From CAIVAT01 sp049317265 (GTDB taxonomy: Bacteria > Bacteroidota > Bacteroidia > Bacteroidales > FEN-979), in contig JBMOIP010000008.1 of assembly GCA_049317265.1 (NCBI GenBank), forward strand, positions 1 to 64,000: a DNA stretch of 64,000 bases, in the 5' to 3' direction. This document shows, one piece after another, positions 55,238 through 63,795 of the stretch. The notes beneath the pieces are model-generated. The model saw only the letters and a list, made by a program, of their open reading frames with translations. It searched no databases and was not told the origin of the DNA. Position 1 is the stretch's first letter. Each line of letters opens with the position of its first letter. Both the position numbers and the translations under genes were made by a program.

Positions 55238-55726
55238 ATGAAAAAGTTCAATTCAGCATTTATGTTCCTTCTATGGCTGACAACGGCCGTCATGGCCCAG
55301 CCTGAGGCCCGGGTATACGATAGCATAGGCAAACAGGCCGACCTGATCTTCAGTGGAACAGTCGCCCGGCAGAATTGCTTTCTGCAGAGTGATTCCATGC
55401 TGGTCACCGAAACGATTTTCAATGACATAGAATTTGTAAAGTCATTGAATCCTTCGAGATCTGGTAATGATCCGGAGCTCAGTATCATGCATGCCGGAGG
55501 TGTGCTCAACGGTAAGATTATCATAAACCCTGATATTCCTGACCTCGCCGTCGGAAAAAGGTACTTCGTTTTTGTGAAAGACGATGGCGCTTTTCATTCC
55601 AACCCCTTTCCAGGAGGCTGCAAGGCAGTGATCGAGATTTCAAGGGATTCCCTGACAGGGGGGGAGAGCCTCTCGCCCGTATCGTCGTGCCAGCCGGTAG
55701 CATTGGCCCCATCAGGCGGATTGTAA
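55238..55726 (+). CDS. hypothetical exported protein (162 aa)
   Basis: The signal peptide ends near TTAVMAQ. The mature region begins with RVYDSIGKQADLIFSGTVARQNCFL and includes LAVGKRYFVFVKDDGAFHSNPFPGGC, a pattern seen in small extracellular proteins with a beta-barrel (TIMP/netrin-like) fold in which FSGTV and KYFVF strands recur. The match is weak. Two cysteines could form a disulfide. The T9SS gene follows in the same direction after about 150 bases. Confidence 0.6.
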   Translation: MKKFNSAFMFLLWLTTAVMAQPEARVYDSIGKQADLIFSGTVARQNCFLQSDSMLVTETIFNDIEFVKSLNPSRSGNDPELSIMHAGGVLNGKIIINPDIPDLAVGKRYFVFVKDDGAFHSNPFPGGCKAVIEISRDSLTGGESLSPVSSCQPVALAPSGGL

Positions 55727-55872
55727 AAACCTCAGGCCATAACCGACAGTCCATCCCCGGTTTTTGAAAGTTGTTGATTAAATCACAATAGATAATGCAT
55801 TGCATCAGATTGATTTTTATCCGAACTTTGTTTTCATATTCAGTTCATTTATCGTGTTATAAAAAATCGTTT

Positions 55873-57612
55873 ATGTTGGCAATACGTCGGTCCCATCGCT
55901 GTTTTTCATCCATTTTCTTGATTTTGTTACTGAATGCCGGGGTGCTGTTCCCGGACAGGGCTGCCGCCCAGGATTTTCAGTGGGTGAAAACCATGGGGGC
56001 GGGGACCGTCGATGCGGCGTTATCGGTGAAAACAGATGGCTCGGGTAACTGTTACACCACGGGGATTTTCAGTGCAACGGTAGACTTTGATCCGGGTCCG
56101 GGCATTTATGAACTGACCTCTGCAGGCAACGAGGATATTTTCATCACTAAACTGGACGCTTCGGGAAACCTTGTATGGGCCCGGTCGATCGGGGGCGTCA
56201 ACACCGATTTCGGCACCTCCTTGTCACTTGATGCTTCAGGGAATGTTTGTATCACGGGAAATTTTTCCGGAACAGTCGATTTTGATCCGGGATCAGGAAC
56301 CTGCCTGATCACATCCATCGGCGCCATCAATACGTATGTCTGCAAACTGGATGCACAGGGGGATTTCGTATGGGCGAAGGCATTGGGCGGATCATTTCAG
56401 AATTCAGCTAACTCGATATCCATTGATGCCAGCGGAGACATTCTTGTAGCGGGTTCGTTTTTTGAAACCGTTGATTTTGATCCGGGAGCAGGGATTCATG
56501 AGGAAACCTCGGTTGGCGGACAGGATATTTTTATCCTGAAACTGGATGCTTCCGGAAATTTCATCAGGGTAAAAACCATGGGCGGAACATCCGACGATTT
56601 TCCGCTTTCCATTGCAATTGATGCAGTGGCGAACATTTACACCTGCGGTGCTTTTCAGGAGACCTGTGATTTTGATCCCGGTACGGGAATCTCCAACCTC
56701 AGTTCCAACGGGGTTGAGGATGTTTTTATTTTGAAACTCGACAGCGCAGGCAACTTAATATGGGTCAAGGGGCTGGGAAGTGAGAGTTATGACGAAGCCC
56801 AGTCTATCGCCACCGATCCTGCAGGAAATCTCCTGGTTACCGGTTTTTTCAGCTTAACGGTTGATTTTGATCCCGGGCCGGAAGTTTTCAACTTATCCAC
56901 TCCGGGGGATGTTCATGATTACGACATCTACATTTTAAAACTCGATGCTTCGGGAGATTTTACCTGGGCAAAATCAATTTTTGCACCGAATTTCAACGAA
57001 GGAAGATCGCTGACTGTGGATGCCTCCGGGAAAATATACTCGACTGGGACCTACCAGGGAGCATCCGACTTTGACCCGGGGGCGGGAACCTTCAATTTAA
57101 CCCCGACAGGGTCGGAAGAGATGTACCTCCATATCCTGGATGCCGACGGTAATTTCGTTTGGGCCGGAGCAATGGCGGGAAACTCAGCAGGTACTTCGGT
57201 AACCCTTGATGCCTCCGGATTTGTTTATACAACAGGATATTTTGGCGAAGGATCATGTGACTTCGATCCCGGTCCCGGATCATTCAATGTCACTGCAAAC
57301 GGAATGACGGATATTTTCACGGCAAAATTTTCGCAGGTTGCGTTGGGCATAAAACCTATTCTCAGGCAGGATGATGTTACGCTCAGCCCCAATCCAACCG
57401 GTGGAATCTTCACGTTAAGCTCCCCTGGGAACTGCGGAAGGTTTAAGCTCTGTAATCTGACGGGAGAAGTAATCAGGGAATACGATGGCAGGAAGTTGTC
57501 TCAGGAAGGCAATCTGGTAATAAACATCAGGGATCTCCCTGATGGAATTTATCTCATTCAGTGGGACGATGGACGGAAAATCTGTAACCGCAAAATAGTG
57601 CTGCAAAAATGA
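55873..57612 (+). CDS. T9SS-secreted protein with SBBP/beta-propeller-type FDPG repeats
   Basis: 579 residues from ATG 55873, which is followed by a good signal peptide (ending DRAAAQ); an upstream ATG lacks one. Seven repeats of about 55-70 residues each contain a VDFDPGPG-type motif, then FILKLDASGNLVWAK-like strands, as in SBBP beta-propeller proteins. A T9SS type A tail follows (LSPNPTGGIFTLS to CNRKIVLQK). The Asp-rich FDPG loops may bind calcium. It resembles the gene at 61373 in plan. The next gene's ATG overlaps its TGA stop. Confidence 0.88.
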   Translation: MLAIRRSHRCFSSIFLILLLNAGVLFPDRAAAQDFQWVKTMGAGTVDAALSVKTDGSGNCYTTGIFSATVDFDPGPGIYELTSAGNEDIFITKLDASGNLVWARSIGGVNTDFGTSLSLDASGNVCITGNFSGTVDFDPGSGTCLITSIGAINTYVCKLDAQGDFVWAKALGGSFQNSANSISIDASGDILVAGSFFETVDFDPGAGIHEETSVGGQDIFILKLDASGNFIRVKTMGGTSDDFPLSIAIDAVANIYTCGAFQETCDFDPGTGISNLSSNGVEDVFILKLDSAGNLIWVKGLGSESYDEAQSIATDPAGNLLVTGFFSLTVDFDPGPEVFNLSTPGDVHDYDIYILKLDASGDFTWAKSIFAPNFNEGRSLTVDASGKIYSTGTYQGASDFDPGAGTFNLTPTGSEEMYLHILDADGNFVWAGAMAGNSAGTSVTLDASGFVYTTGYFGEGSCDFDPGPGSFNVTANGMTDIFTAKFSQVALGIKPILRQDDVTLSPNPTGGIFTLSSPGNCGRFKLCNLTGEVIREYDGRKLSQEGNLVINIRDLPDGIYLIQWDDGRKICNRKIVLQK

Positions 57613-57992
57613 AAAAATCAGCACAAATCATTCTCATCCTGCTTTTCTCACTCAGCCTGGTATTTCACCTCCTGGTTGTCCTGAAGGTAATTCCCTGGGC
57701 CATTGTATGGGGTGGACGGCTGGAGTCGGATACCGACATGTACCGGTTTGAAGCTGTTTCAATCTTCGTGAACATCCTCTCCCTTTTGGTCCTGCTATTC
57801 AATGCCGGGGTGTTCAGACCCATCATTCCTAAATCTATTATTACCGGGGCCCTTTGGGTCATGTTTGGACTGATGGCCCTTAATACGGTGGGAAACCTCT
57901 TCTCCGGAAATCATCTCGAGAAGATCATCTTCACACCCATCACGCTCATTTCAGCAATATTACTGCTGGTCATTTTGCTTAAAAAGAGCTGA
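57609..57992 (+). CDS. small four-helix membrane protein
   Basis: 127 residues with four hydrophobic segments (about 5-30, 48-65, 75-97, 105-124). No family recognised; the plan resembles small DUF-type inner-membrane proteins of Bacteroidota. Its ATG overlaps the stop of the SBBP/T9SS gene (ATGA), implying translational coupling. The gene ends 32 bases before the convergent pirin gene. Confidence 0.7.
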   Translation: MKKSAQIILILLFSLSLVFHLLVVLKVIPWAIVWGGRLESDTDMYRFEAVSIFVNILSLLVLLFNAGVFRPIIPKSIITGALWVMFGLMALNTVGNLFSGNHLEKIIFTPITLISAILLLVILLKKS

Positions 57993-58024
57993 TCGTGGTA
58001 TTTTTGCCATTGCAAAATGGTTTG

Positions 58025-58741
58025 TTAATAGTTCATCGGAACCTCCATCAGGAGAAATTCAGCGTCGCTTTCAGCCATTACAGAAAATGAATCGGCTTCC
58101 CATATTCCAAATCCATCGCGGGCTTGCAGTTGCTGCCCGTTTATTAAAACATCGCCGCTCAGAATAAATGCATAAACACCGTTCCCTTTTGCCTTTATCA
58201 GGTAATCCCTGGTGATTCCTTTATCAAATTGGGCCAGGTGAAACCAGGCGTTCTGGTGAATCCGGACCCCATTGTCTTCCGCAGTGGGAGAAACAATCTG
58301 CTGGAAATTATTGTGTCGGTCAGCTTTTTTTAAAGTGATCTGATCATAGCGGGGGGTAACATTTCGCTTATCAGGAAAAACCCAGATTTGCAGAAACTTA
58401 ACCAGGCTGATTTTACTTTTGTTGTATTCGCTGTGTTGTATTCCGGTACCTGCACTCATTATCTGTACATCGCCATGTTTTATCACAGCTACATTGCCCA
58501 TGCTGTCCTTGTGCTCCAGGTCACCTTCCAGTGGAATGGAGATGATCTCCATGTTGTCGTGGGGATGCGTCCCAAATCCCATTCCGGCCTCCACGGTATC
58601 ATCATTTAGTACACGCAATGCACCGAAATGAACGCGATCGGGGTTGTGGTAGTCGGCAAAGCTGAATGTATGCCTGCTATGTAACCATCCATGATTGGCC
58701 TCACCGCGGGTTTCTGATTTATGAAGAATTGTTTTTACCAT
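58025..58741 (-). CDS. pirin-family bicupin protein
   Basis: This 238-residue cytosolic cupin is similar to YhhW-type quercetin 2,3-dioxygenase-like pirins. Metal ligands His/His/His/Glu lie in GFGTHPHDNMEIIS and GIQHSEYN. The N-terminal SRHTFSFADYHNPDRVHFGALRVLNDD is nearly diagnostic. The C-terminal half is the second, metal-free cupin. Proposed roles are dioxygenase activity or redox sensing; the substrate is unknown. Transcribed alone. Confidence 0.94.
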   Translation of the reverse strand: MVKTILHKSETRGEANHGWLHSRHTFSFADYHNPDRVHFGALRVLNDDTVEAGMGFGTHPHDNMEIISIPLEGDLEHKDSMGNVAVIKHGDVQIMSAGTGIQHSEYNKSKISLVKFLQIWVFPDKRNVTPRYDQITLKKADRHNNFQQIVSPTAEDNGVRIHQNAWFHLAQFDKGITRDYLIKAKGNGVYAFILSGDVLINGQQLQARDGFGIWEADSFSVMAESDAEFLLMEVPMNY

Positions 58742-58910
58742 TTCAATGTAAATTTGCCTTCAAAATTAAAGAAAACTCTGCCTGCAGAGGAAACACGATG
58801 GCTGAAGTATGATCATTTGTTTAACCGAAAACCATCCCTCCTGGTCAGAGATCGAAAAACCGGGAATCGATGCCAACAAGGTAACAATATATTACAGCCC
58901 GGAGAGGTTG

Positions 58911-59297
58911 CTATAACATTTGCTTTGCTGATTCAACCGTAATCTCCAAAACCCTTGTGAGGAACGAAAATTTCTGTTTCATAAGATCATATTCCTCTCC
59001 GGCACTGATATATCTGGCTGTCCCATTAATGAGAAAACCTGTTCCGGGATAATCTTTATATCCCAAAACATCTTTACTGCCCAGTGTTAATTTCACATGG
59101 CTGTTGACATTAACATTCTCCTCCGTTTTTCTAAAACCATAAGCAGGTATGAGGATACGTTCATCCTCTGTTACCACAAGGTAAGAGTTCCAGGTATTCG
59201 CCACATGCGTTTCGACACCCCAGGATACGATGGAGACAACGCCTTCATGCTGTAATACTTCCAGGAATTTTTCCGATAATTTTTTATTTTCACTCAT
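58911..59297 (-). CDS. pyridoxamine 5'-phosphate oxidase-like FMN-binding protein
   Basis: 128 residues forming a split-barrel flavin fold. The N-terminal part (FLEVLQHEGVVSIVSWG), the core strands (NTWNSYLVVTEDERILIPAYGF) and GTGFLINGTARYIS agree with the PNPOx-like superfamily. Members bind FMN or F420/heme and act in redox or detoxification; a specific reaction cannot be assigned. A TAATTTTG box at 59335-59342 on the minus strand is a possible -7 element. Confidence 0.85.
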   Translation of the reverse strand: MSENKKLSEKFLEVLQHEGVVSIVSWGVETHVANTWNSYLVVTEDERILIPAYGFRKTEENVNVNSHVKLTLGSKDVLGYKDYPGTGFLINGTARYISAGEEYDLMKQKFSFLTRVLEITVESAKQML

Positions 59298-59402
59298 GTT
59301 GATAGGTTAAATTTGAGACAACCTGTTTCAAAAACAAAATTACCTGTTTAAATGAGTCAAAAAAATACACTGATTAAGAATTAACACTTGCCGCATAAGG
59401 CA

Positions 59403-60821
59403 TCATTGATTCGTCTGCTTTATAAATTTTCCGGTAAAGATATTTTTACCTTCTTTGGTCATTATATGAATAAAATAAATTCCACCAGATAAATGACTGA
59501 CATCAATTTTCCTTACTTCTGACTGTTGAATCAACGCTCGTCCATTCACATCAATAACAGAAAGGGTTATATCCTGCTTCAAGCCATTAATGAACAACAT
59601 GTTTGAAACCGGATTAGGGTATAAACTGATCTCAGTACCAGTTTCATGTTCATCAATACTGTTGATGTTATTTTTCAAAAAGGTATAAATGTCCCTGTGT
59701 AAAAACTCTTGTCCGATTTTCATGTAATTCCCGGCAGAACAGACATAAACATCCAATTCAGGGATATAAGTCAGCATATCTCCATATCCAAAAGCTGATC
59801 CGGTATGTCCATAACCATAAAACGGGCCGTTGTTATAACTTTTAAATCGCATCAAACCATAACAATAGGCTCCCATATCACCGGTATTGGATACAACCGT
59901 GCTCATGGTATCCAGCCAGTTTTGCCCGATAAGCTGACCCGAGAATAACGCTTTGTGGAATTTTATCAAATCCGGTGTGTTGGACCATATGTCGGCAGCC
60001 CCATAACCCCAGGAATTACTGGCTTCCGTAAAATCGTAGGTCGAATCGGGGTCTAATCCATTAGGGACGCCACCCTGGGGATAAAAAGCACCTTGCAAAT
60101 ATCCCCGCATAAAACTTCCTGTTGGGATACGATTAAAATCAGTATTAAGGAGACCGAGAGGCACAATGATACTGTCAGTAATAAGCTGTTGACATGTTTT
60201 GCCGGATATTGATTTTATTATTTCCGCCAACACATAAAAATTGGCATTGCTATAATTATAGTTGCCAAAACCATTGCCTGCCGCATAACTCCATAAAAGC
60301 AATGAATCAACCGATATATCTTCAAACCGCTTCATGTAAATCCAGAAATTCAGTCTACCCTGAAAATATGACTGAGGCTCACAAATCCCGGATGTATGGC
60401 TAAGCAATCGCCTGATGGTAATTTGATGATGATTATCATAGTTCTGAACAACCGAAGGAGGCAAAAATTTCCCTATGGTATCATCCATTTTCAATGAACC
60501 GGCCTGTATAAGTTTAAAAATACAGACAGTGGTAAACATTTTAGTTACGCTGGCAATTTTAAATTTCATTTCTGGTGAAACTGAGTCATTTGAATGCAGC
60601 ACAGAAACACCGGCTCCTTTTTCATAAACCCAAAATCCGGGTTTTTCAATACGGATAACATGACCGGGAACAAAGCCCAATGTTTGATTGACATGTTCAG
60701 CAAACAAACTGTCTAATCCGTTTTTAATGCGAACAGGTGGTGCCTGTGCATACGCAACGAATTCAAAAACAAATAAAAGAAAAGTTGATATGATTGTTTT
60801 TTTAAGGATTGCCGGTTTCAT
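59403..60821 (-). CDS. class C beta-lactamase-like serine hydrolase with T9SS tail
   Basis: 472 residues. A signal peptide ending near AYAQ is followed by a serine beta-lactamase/D-Ala carboxypeptidase-type domain. The nucleophile Ser is in ASVTKMFTT (SxxK) and the YxN triad member is YSNANFYVLAEI. The region YGYGHTGSAFGYG takes the place of the HTG/KTG triad. Residues about 400-472 (SLYPNPVSNMLFINGL to FTGKFIKQ) are a T9SS type A domain, so the enzyme is exported to the surface. It begins 20 bases after the HxlR gene. It is probably a peptidase or esterase rather than a resistance enzyme. Confidence 0.9.
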   Translation of the reverse strand: MKPAILKKTIISTFLLFVFEFVAYAQAPPVRIKNGLDSLFAEHVNQTLGFVPGHVIRIEKPGFWVYEKGAGVSVLHSNDSVSPEMKFKIASVTKMFTTVCIFKLIQAGSLKMDDTIGKFLPPSVVQNYDNHHQITIRRLLSHTSGICEPQSYFQGRLNFWIYMKRFEDISVDSLLLWSYAAGNGFGNYNYSNANFYVLAEIIKSISGKTCQQLITDSIIVPLGLLNTDFNRIPTGSFMRGYLQGAFYPQGGVPNGLDPDSTYDFTEASNSWGYGAADIWSNTPDLIKFHKALFSGQLIGQNWLDTMSTVVSNTGDMGAYCYGLMRFKSYNNGPFYGYGHTGSAFGYGDMLTYIPELDVYVCSAGNYMKIGQEFLHRDIYTFLKNNINSIDEHETGTEISLYPNPVSNMLFINGLKQDITLSVIDVNGRALIQQSEVRKIDVSHLSGGIYFIHIMTKEGKNIFTGKFIKQTNQ

Positions 60822-60841
60822 AAATTGTATATCTAACTTTG

Positions 60842-61237
60842 TTAGACCCTTACAAAATCTTCGGTTTCAGAAATTACTTTCATGAAATGCTGCAACTCCT
60901 CATTGTCATTCATCAATTCCGGAAAATCAAGCAGCCGTTTCACACCCCACTGCCGAAGAACTATAATTACCGGTAACAAGGTTTTGCCATAATCGGTGAG
61001 CGAATATTCCACTTTAGGCGGAACCTCGGCAAAAACCTTCCGGTTAATCACACCTTCCTTTTCAAGGTCCTTCAAATCAGCGTTGAAGATTTTAAGGGAA
61101 CATTTCGGCATCTTCTTGTGCAATTCTCCAAATCTTAAGGGATATTCCCGGAGATACCATAAGATTACTGCCTTCCATTTCCCCCCAATGATGTTCATTG
61201 TGGCGGTTATCGGACATGAAACTTCAACTTTTCTCAT
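60842..61237 (-). CDS. HxlR-family winged-helix transcriptional regulator
   Basis: 131 residues with family hallmarks: CPITATMNIIGGKWKAVILWYL (N-terminal Cys, often redox-active), LRFGELHKKMPKCSLKIFNADLKDLEKEGVI (helix-turn-helix) and VEYSLTDYGKTLLPVI (wing). It binds as a dimer to dyad operators. The downstream serine hydrolase begins 20 bases away, so the pair is probably co-transcribed. The upstream gap with the divergent T9SS gene contains clear repeats that may be its operators. Confidence 0.93.
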   Translation of the reverse strand: MRKVEVSCPITATMNIIGGKWKAVILWYLREYPLRFGELHKKMPKCSLKIFNADLKDLEKEGVINRKVFAEVPPKVEYSLTDYGKTLLPVIIVLRQWGVKRLLDFPELMNDNEELQHFMKVISETEDFVRV

Positions 61238-61273
61238 TTATTTTTCTCCCTGAATTTCAAGTGTGATGGTAAT

Positions 61274-61308
61274 CTTCACTTTTGGTTACATTACTTCACT
61301 TTTGGTTA
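61274..61308. promoter_or_regulatory. pair of 15-bp direct repeats, candidate HxlR operator
   Basis: CTTCACTTTTGGTTA occurs at 61274-61288 and again at 61294-61308, a spacing of 20 bases start to start, about two helical turns. It lies between the divergent HxlR and T9SS genes. Confidence 0.55.
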
Positions 61309-61330
61309 GTTATTGACTTTATGGGATAAT

Positions 61331-61348
61331 GGTTGCAAATTTGCAACC
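61331..61348. promoter_or_regulatory. 18-bp perfect palindrome, candidate operator
   Basis: GGTTGCAAATTTGCAACC is a perfect dyad 24 bases before the T9SS start at 61373. Its shape suits a dimeric winged-helix regulator such as the adjacent HxlR protein. The binding factor is inferred. Confidence 0.55.
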
Positions 61349-61372
61349 TGAATGTGCAAATTCCAAATAAAT

Positions 61373-63148
61373 ATGAAAAAAATTATCACGACCGGAATAG
61401 TTTTCATGACAATTGCTGTTAATGTCATTTCACAAAATTATCTTGCCATGGTATACAGTAGCAATGGCATGGAGTATGGCAAAGCCAATGCTGTGGATAA
61501 TGACACGAACTATATCAACGGTGCATTGTTCCAGAACACCATCAATGTTGACCCGGATGGGACATATACGCTTACAGCTCCGGGGGCTACGACCCAGGTT
61601 GCAATAACCAAGTATAATAAGCATGGCGAACTTCTCTGGGGTTTTCATGTCGGTGGGACAACCACGTCGGAGGCCCCGCATGGAATTGGGTGTGATAACA
61701 ACAATAATATTTATATAACAGGTTATTTTGGTTCAACTACCCTGGCTGGGCCTCAGACAGCCAGCTTTAATCCTTTGGGAGGTGGTAATGTATCGACTCA
61801 GGGTAATGAGGATTGCTTTGTGGCAAAATATGGTTCAGACGGAAGTTATCAATGGGCATTCGGTCTTGGGAATATTGGTCAGAATACCCAGGAACGGTCA
61901 TGGGATATTGCCGTAGAGCCTAATGGCGATTTTTATGTTGCCGGGGGTTTTCACGGAACGATGAACTTCAATCCGCTGGGGACCATGATGAATTACGCTC
62001 TTCCCGATACCTTAGCCGGACTTTACATCGCAAAATACAATACAAACGGTATTTGCCAGTGGGTCATTTCTTTGGATGCCCAGACAACAAGTGTTTTCAA
62101 TGAAGGTTATGCCACCTGCGACATTGATGGTTTCGGAAGCCTCTACGTTGCAGGAAATTTCCGGGGTACAAGTGTGAATTTCAATCCTTTGGGAACGTCT
62201 TCATCCCTCAGCAGTAGCGGTCTGTGCGACATTTTCATCGGGAAATACAATACTGGTAACGGTGTGTTGCAATGGGTGAAGAAAATCGGAAGCACGGCAC
62301 AGGATATTGTTTCGCCAGGGGCCTTGCGATGCGATCACAACGGCCATCCCTGTTTTACAGGCAGACTTTCGGGAACAAACACTGTGAACTTTGACCCGAA
62401 CGGGGGCACAGTCAATGTGTCAAATTCTGCACTTTACCTTACTTCATTTTTCCCGGAAGGCGACCTTCGGTTTGCAACAGGATTTAACAGTGGGACCGGT
62501 GATGGGGGACATCGGGTTGCTTTCGATGATCAAAATAATATCTACATGGCAGGATGGATGAACGGCACCGTAAATTTTGGACAGGGAATCACCAGAACGG
62601 CCTACTCTCCGACTGCCGATGTCTTTCTTTCAAAATTTACCAACAGTGGCGACTGCATCTGGGCTTTTAATTTCGGTGGTATTGGCAGTACAGCAAACAA
62701 CATCTGTGCGGGATTGTCTGTTGACCAGGAGAACAACCCGATAATCACAGGGCAATTATATGGAACTGACGCGGATGTCGATCCGGGAAGCGGCATCTTT
62801 AATCTCAGCAGTGCAGGAAATAATGATTGCTTTTTGATTAAATATACCAGTGCCGGTCAATTGTGGACAAATGACTCAACTGCCACAGGGTTTAAAAATC
62901 CAACCGTTGATTTGGCTGATAAAGTAGTGATTTACCCGAATCCTGCTTCAAGCCATATCAAAATTCAAGGGATAAGAAGTGATACCAGATCAAGATTTGA
63001 AATTATCGATTTTCATGGGAATATAAGTCAATATGGAATAATCTCAGGTCAGCCTATCGATATATCTTCACTGCCTGGAGGAATTTATCTTATAAGGGCA
63101 GAGGGCACATCAGGTCGGTTTATGAAAAGAGTCATGGTTTTACGATAA
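61373..63148 (+). CDS. T9SS-secreted SBBP-type beta-propeller protein
   Basis: 591 residues from ATG 61373, directly followed by signal peptide MKKIITTGIVFMTIAVNVISQ. Repeated units of about 65-75 residues contain FNPLG/FDPNG/VDPGSG motifs after GNFRGT-like strands and end in DIFIGKYNTGNGVLQWVKK, as in SBBP proteins. The T9SS type A tail is VIYPNPASSHIKIQGI to RFMKRVMVLR. It is a distant relative of the protein at 55873. Divergent from HxlR and possibly controlled by it. Confidence 0.88.
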   Translation: MKKIITTGIVFMTIAVNVISQNYLAMVYSSNGMEYGKANAVDNDTNYINGALFQNTINVDPDGTYTLTAPGATTQVAITKYNKHGELLWGFHVGGTTTSEAPHGIGCDNNNNIYITGYFGSTTLAGPQTASFNPLGGGNVSTQGNEDCFVAKYGSDGSYQWAFGLGNIGQNTQERSWDIAVEPNGDFYVAGGFHGTMNFNPLGTMMNYALPDTLAGLYIAKYNTNGICQWVISLDAQTTSVFNEGYATCDIDGFGSLYVAGNFRGTSVNFNPLGTSSSLSSSGLCDIFIGKYNTGNGVLQWVKKIGSTAQDIVSPGALRCDHNGHPCFTGRLSGTNTVNFDPNGGTVNVSNSALYLTSFFPEGDLRFATGFNSGTGDGGHRVAFDDQNNIYMAGWMNGTVNFGQGITRTAYSPTADVFLSKFTNSGDCIWAFNFGGIGSTANNICAGLSVDQENNPIITGQLYGTDADVDPGSGIFNLSSAGNNDCFLIKYTSAGQLWTNDSTATGFKNPTVDLADKVVIYPNPASSHIKIQGIRSDTRSRFEIIDFHGNISQYGIISGQPIDISSLPGGIYLIRAEGTSGRFMKRVMVLR

Positions 63149-63198
63149 TTTGGAAGAAACGCTGTACCTGAAAATTTCCCTGATCCCGGTGGGCAAGG

Positions 63199-63666
63199 TT
63201 ATTTTTCACGGGTTGAAAAGGAATAGTCGAATTCAATGGATTCAACCCGGATGTCCTTATTGGTCGGATTGAATTCATCGACCGACCATTTTACCGGGTA
63301 TGCATCATTAAACCGCCACATGCTGAGTACCTCCTCCTTGTCATTCTTCAGCTGAACCAGGATTGTTTTGCGTTTGATAACCGTTGACAGGTCGCCCTGC
63401 AGTGTTTTTATACACCAGTCTGCCAGGTTAGACTCCCGGGCGATTAAACCACTTTTCAATTCCAGCTTTCCATGCTGTGCGTTTTTCGGAGCAGTGTGAA
63501 CAAAATTGTTCAAGCTGCCCTCTTCATTGATGCCGGTAGTGATTTCCGTTGCTATACCTGACACTTCCAGGAACTCTATTTCCGGTTTTCTCTCAGGTTT
63601 GATGACCTCGTCGGGAAACACAATCGTGAAAGAAAAGGCGGGTTGTATTGTATTGTTTAGTTTCAT
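63199..63666 (-). CDS. phage T4 gp19-type tail-tube protein family (eCIS-like)
   Basis: 155 residues from ATG 63666 (MKLNNTIQPAFSFTIVFPD). Evidence is IEFLEVSGIATEITTG near the N-terminus, LKSGLIARESNLADWC in the middle and WRFNDAYPVKWSVDEFNPTNKDIRVESIEFDYSF at the C-terminus, the hallmark of the gp19/conserved phage tail family that forms tubes of contractile injection systems. No sheath, baseplate, spike or AAA+ gene is nearby; the next gene is an efflux pump. It may be a stand-alone or relic member, or lie near the edge of a larger cluster beyond 64 kb. Confidence 0.82.
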   Translation of the reverse strand: MKLNNTIQPAFSFTIVFPDEVIKPERKPEIEFLEVSGIATEITTGINEEGSLNNFVHTAPKNAQHGKLELKSGLIARESNLADWCIKTLQGDLSTVIKRKTILVQLKNDKEEVLSMWRFNDAYPVKWSVDEFNPTNKDIRVESIEFDYSFSTREK

Positions 63667-63795
63667 AAAAGTTTTTAATCTACACAAAGGTGGTTAATTT
63701 TGATGATTTATACGGTTGCAGTAAACTGTAATAATGCCGGGACAAACGGGACGATTGTCTCCATGCAGATATCAACCAGCTATAGGTCCGCCATA

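Noticed and set aside
57995..58002. TATTTTTG box fitting TAnnTTTG
   Set aside because: It lies between two convergent genes with nothing to drive, showing that the box alone occurs by chance in this AT-rich sequence.
59403..60821. Antibiotic-resistance beta-lactamase
   Set aside because: SxxK and YxN are present, but the T9SS tail and the general class C peptidase/esterase pattern make a secreted hydrolase more likely than a resistance enzyme.
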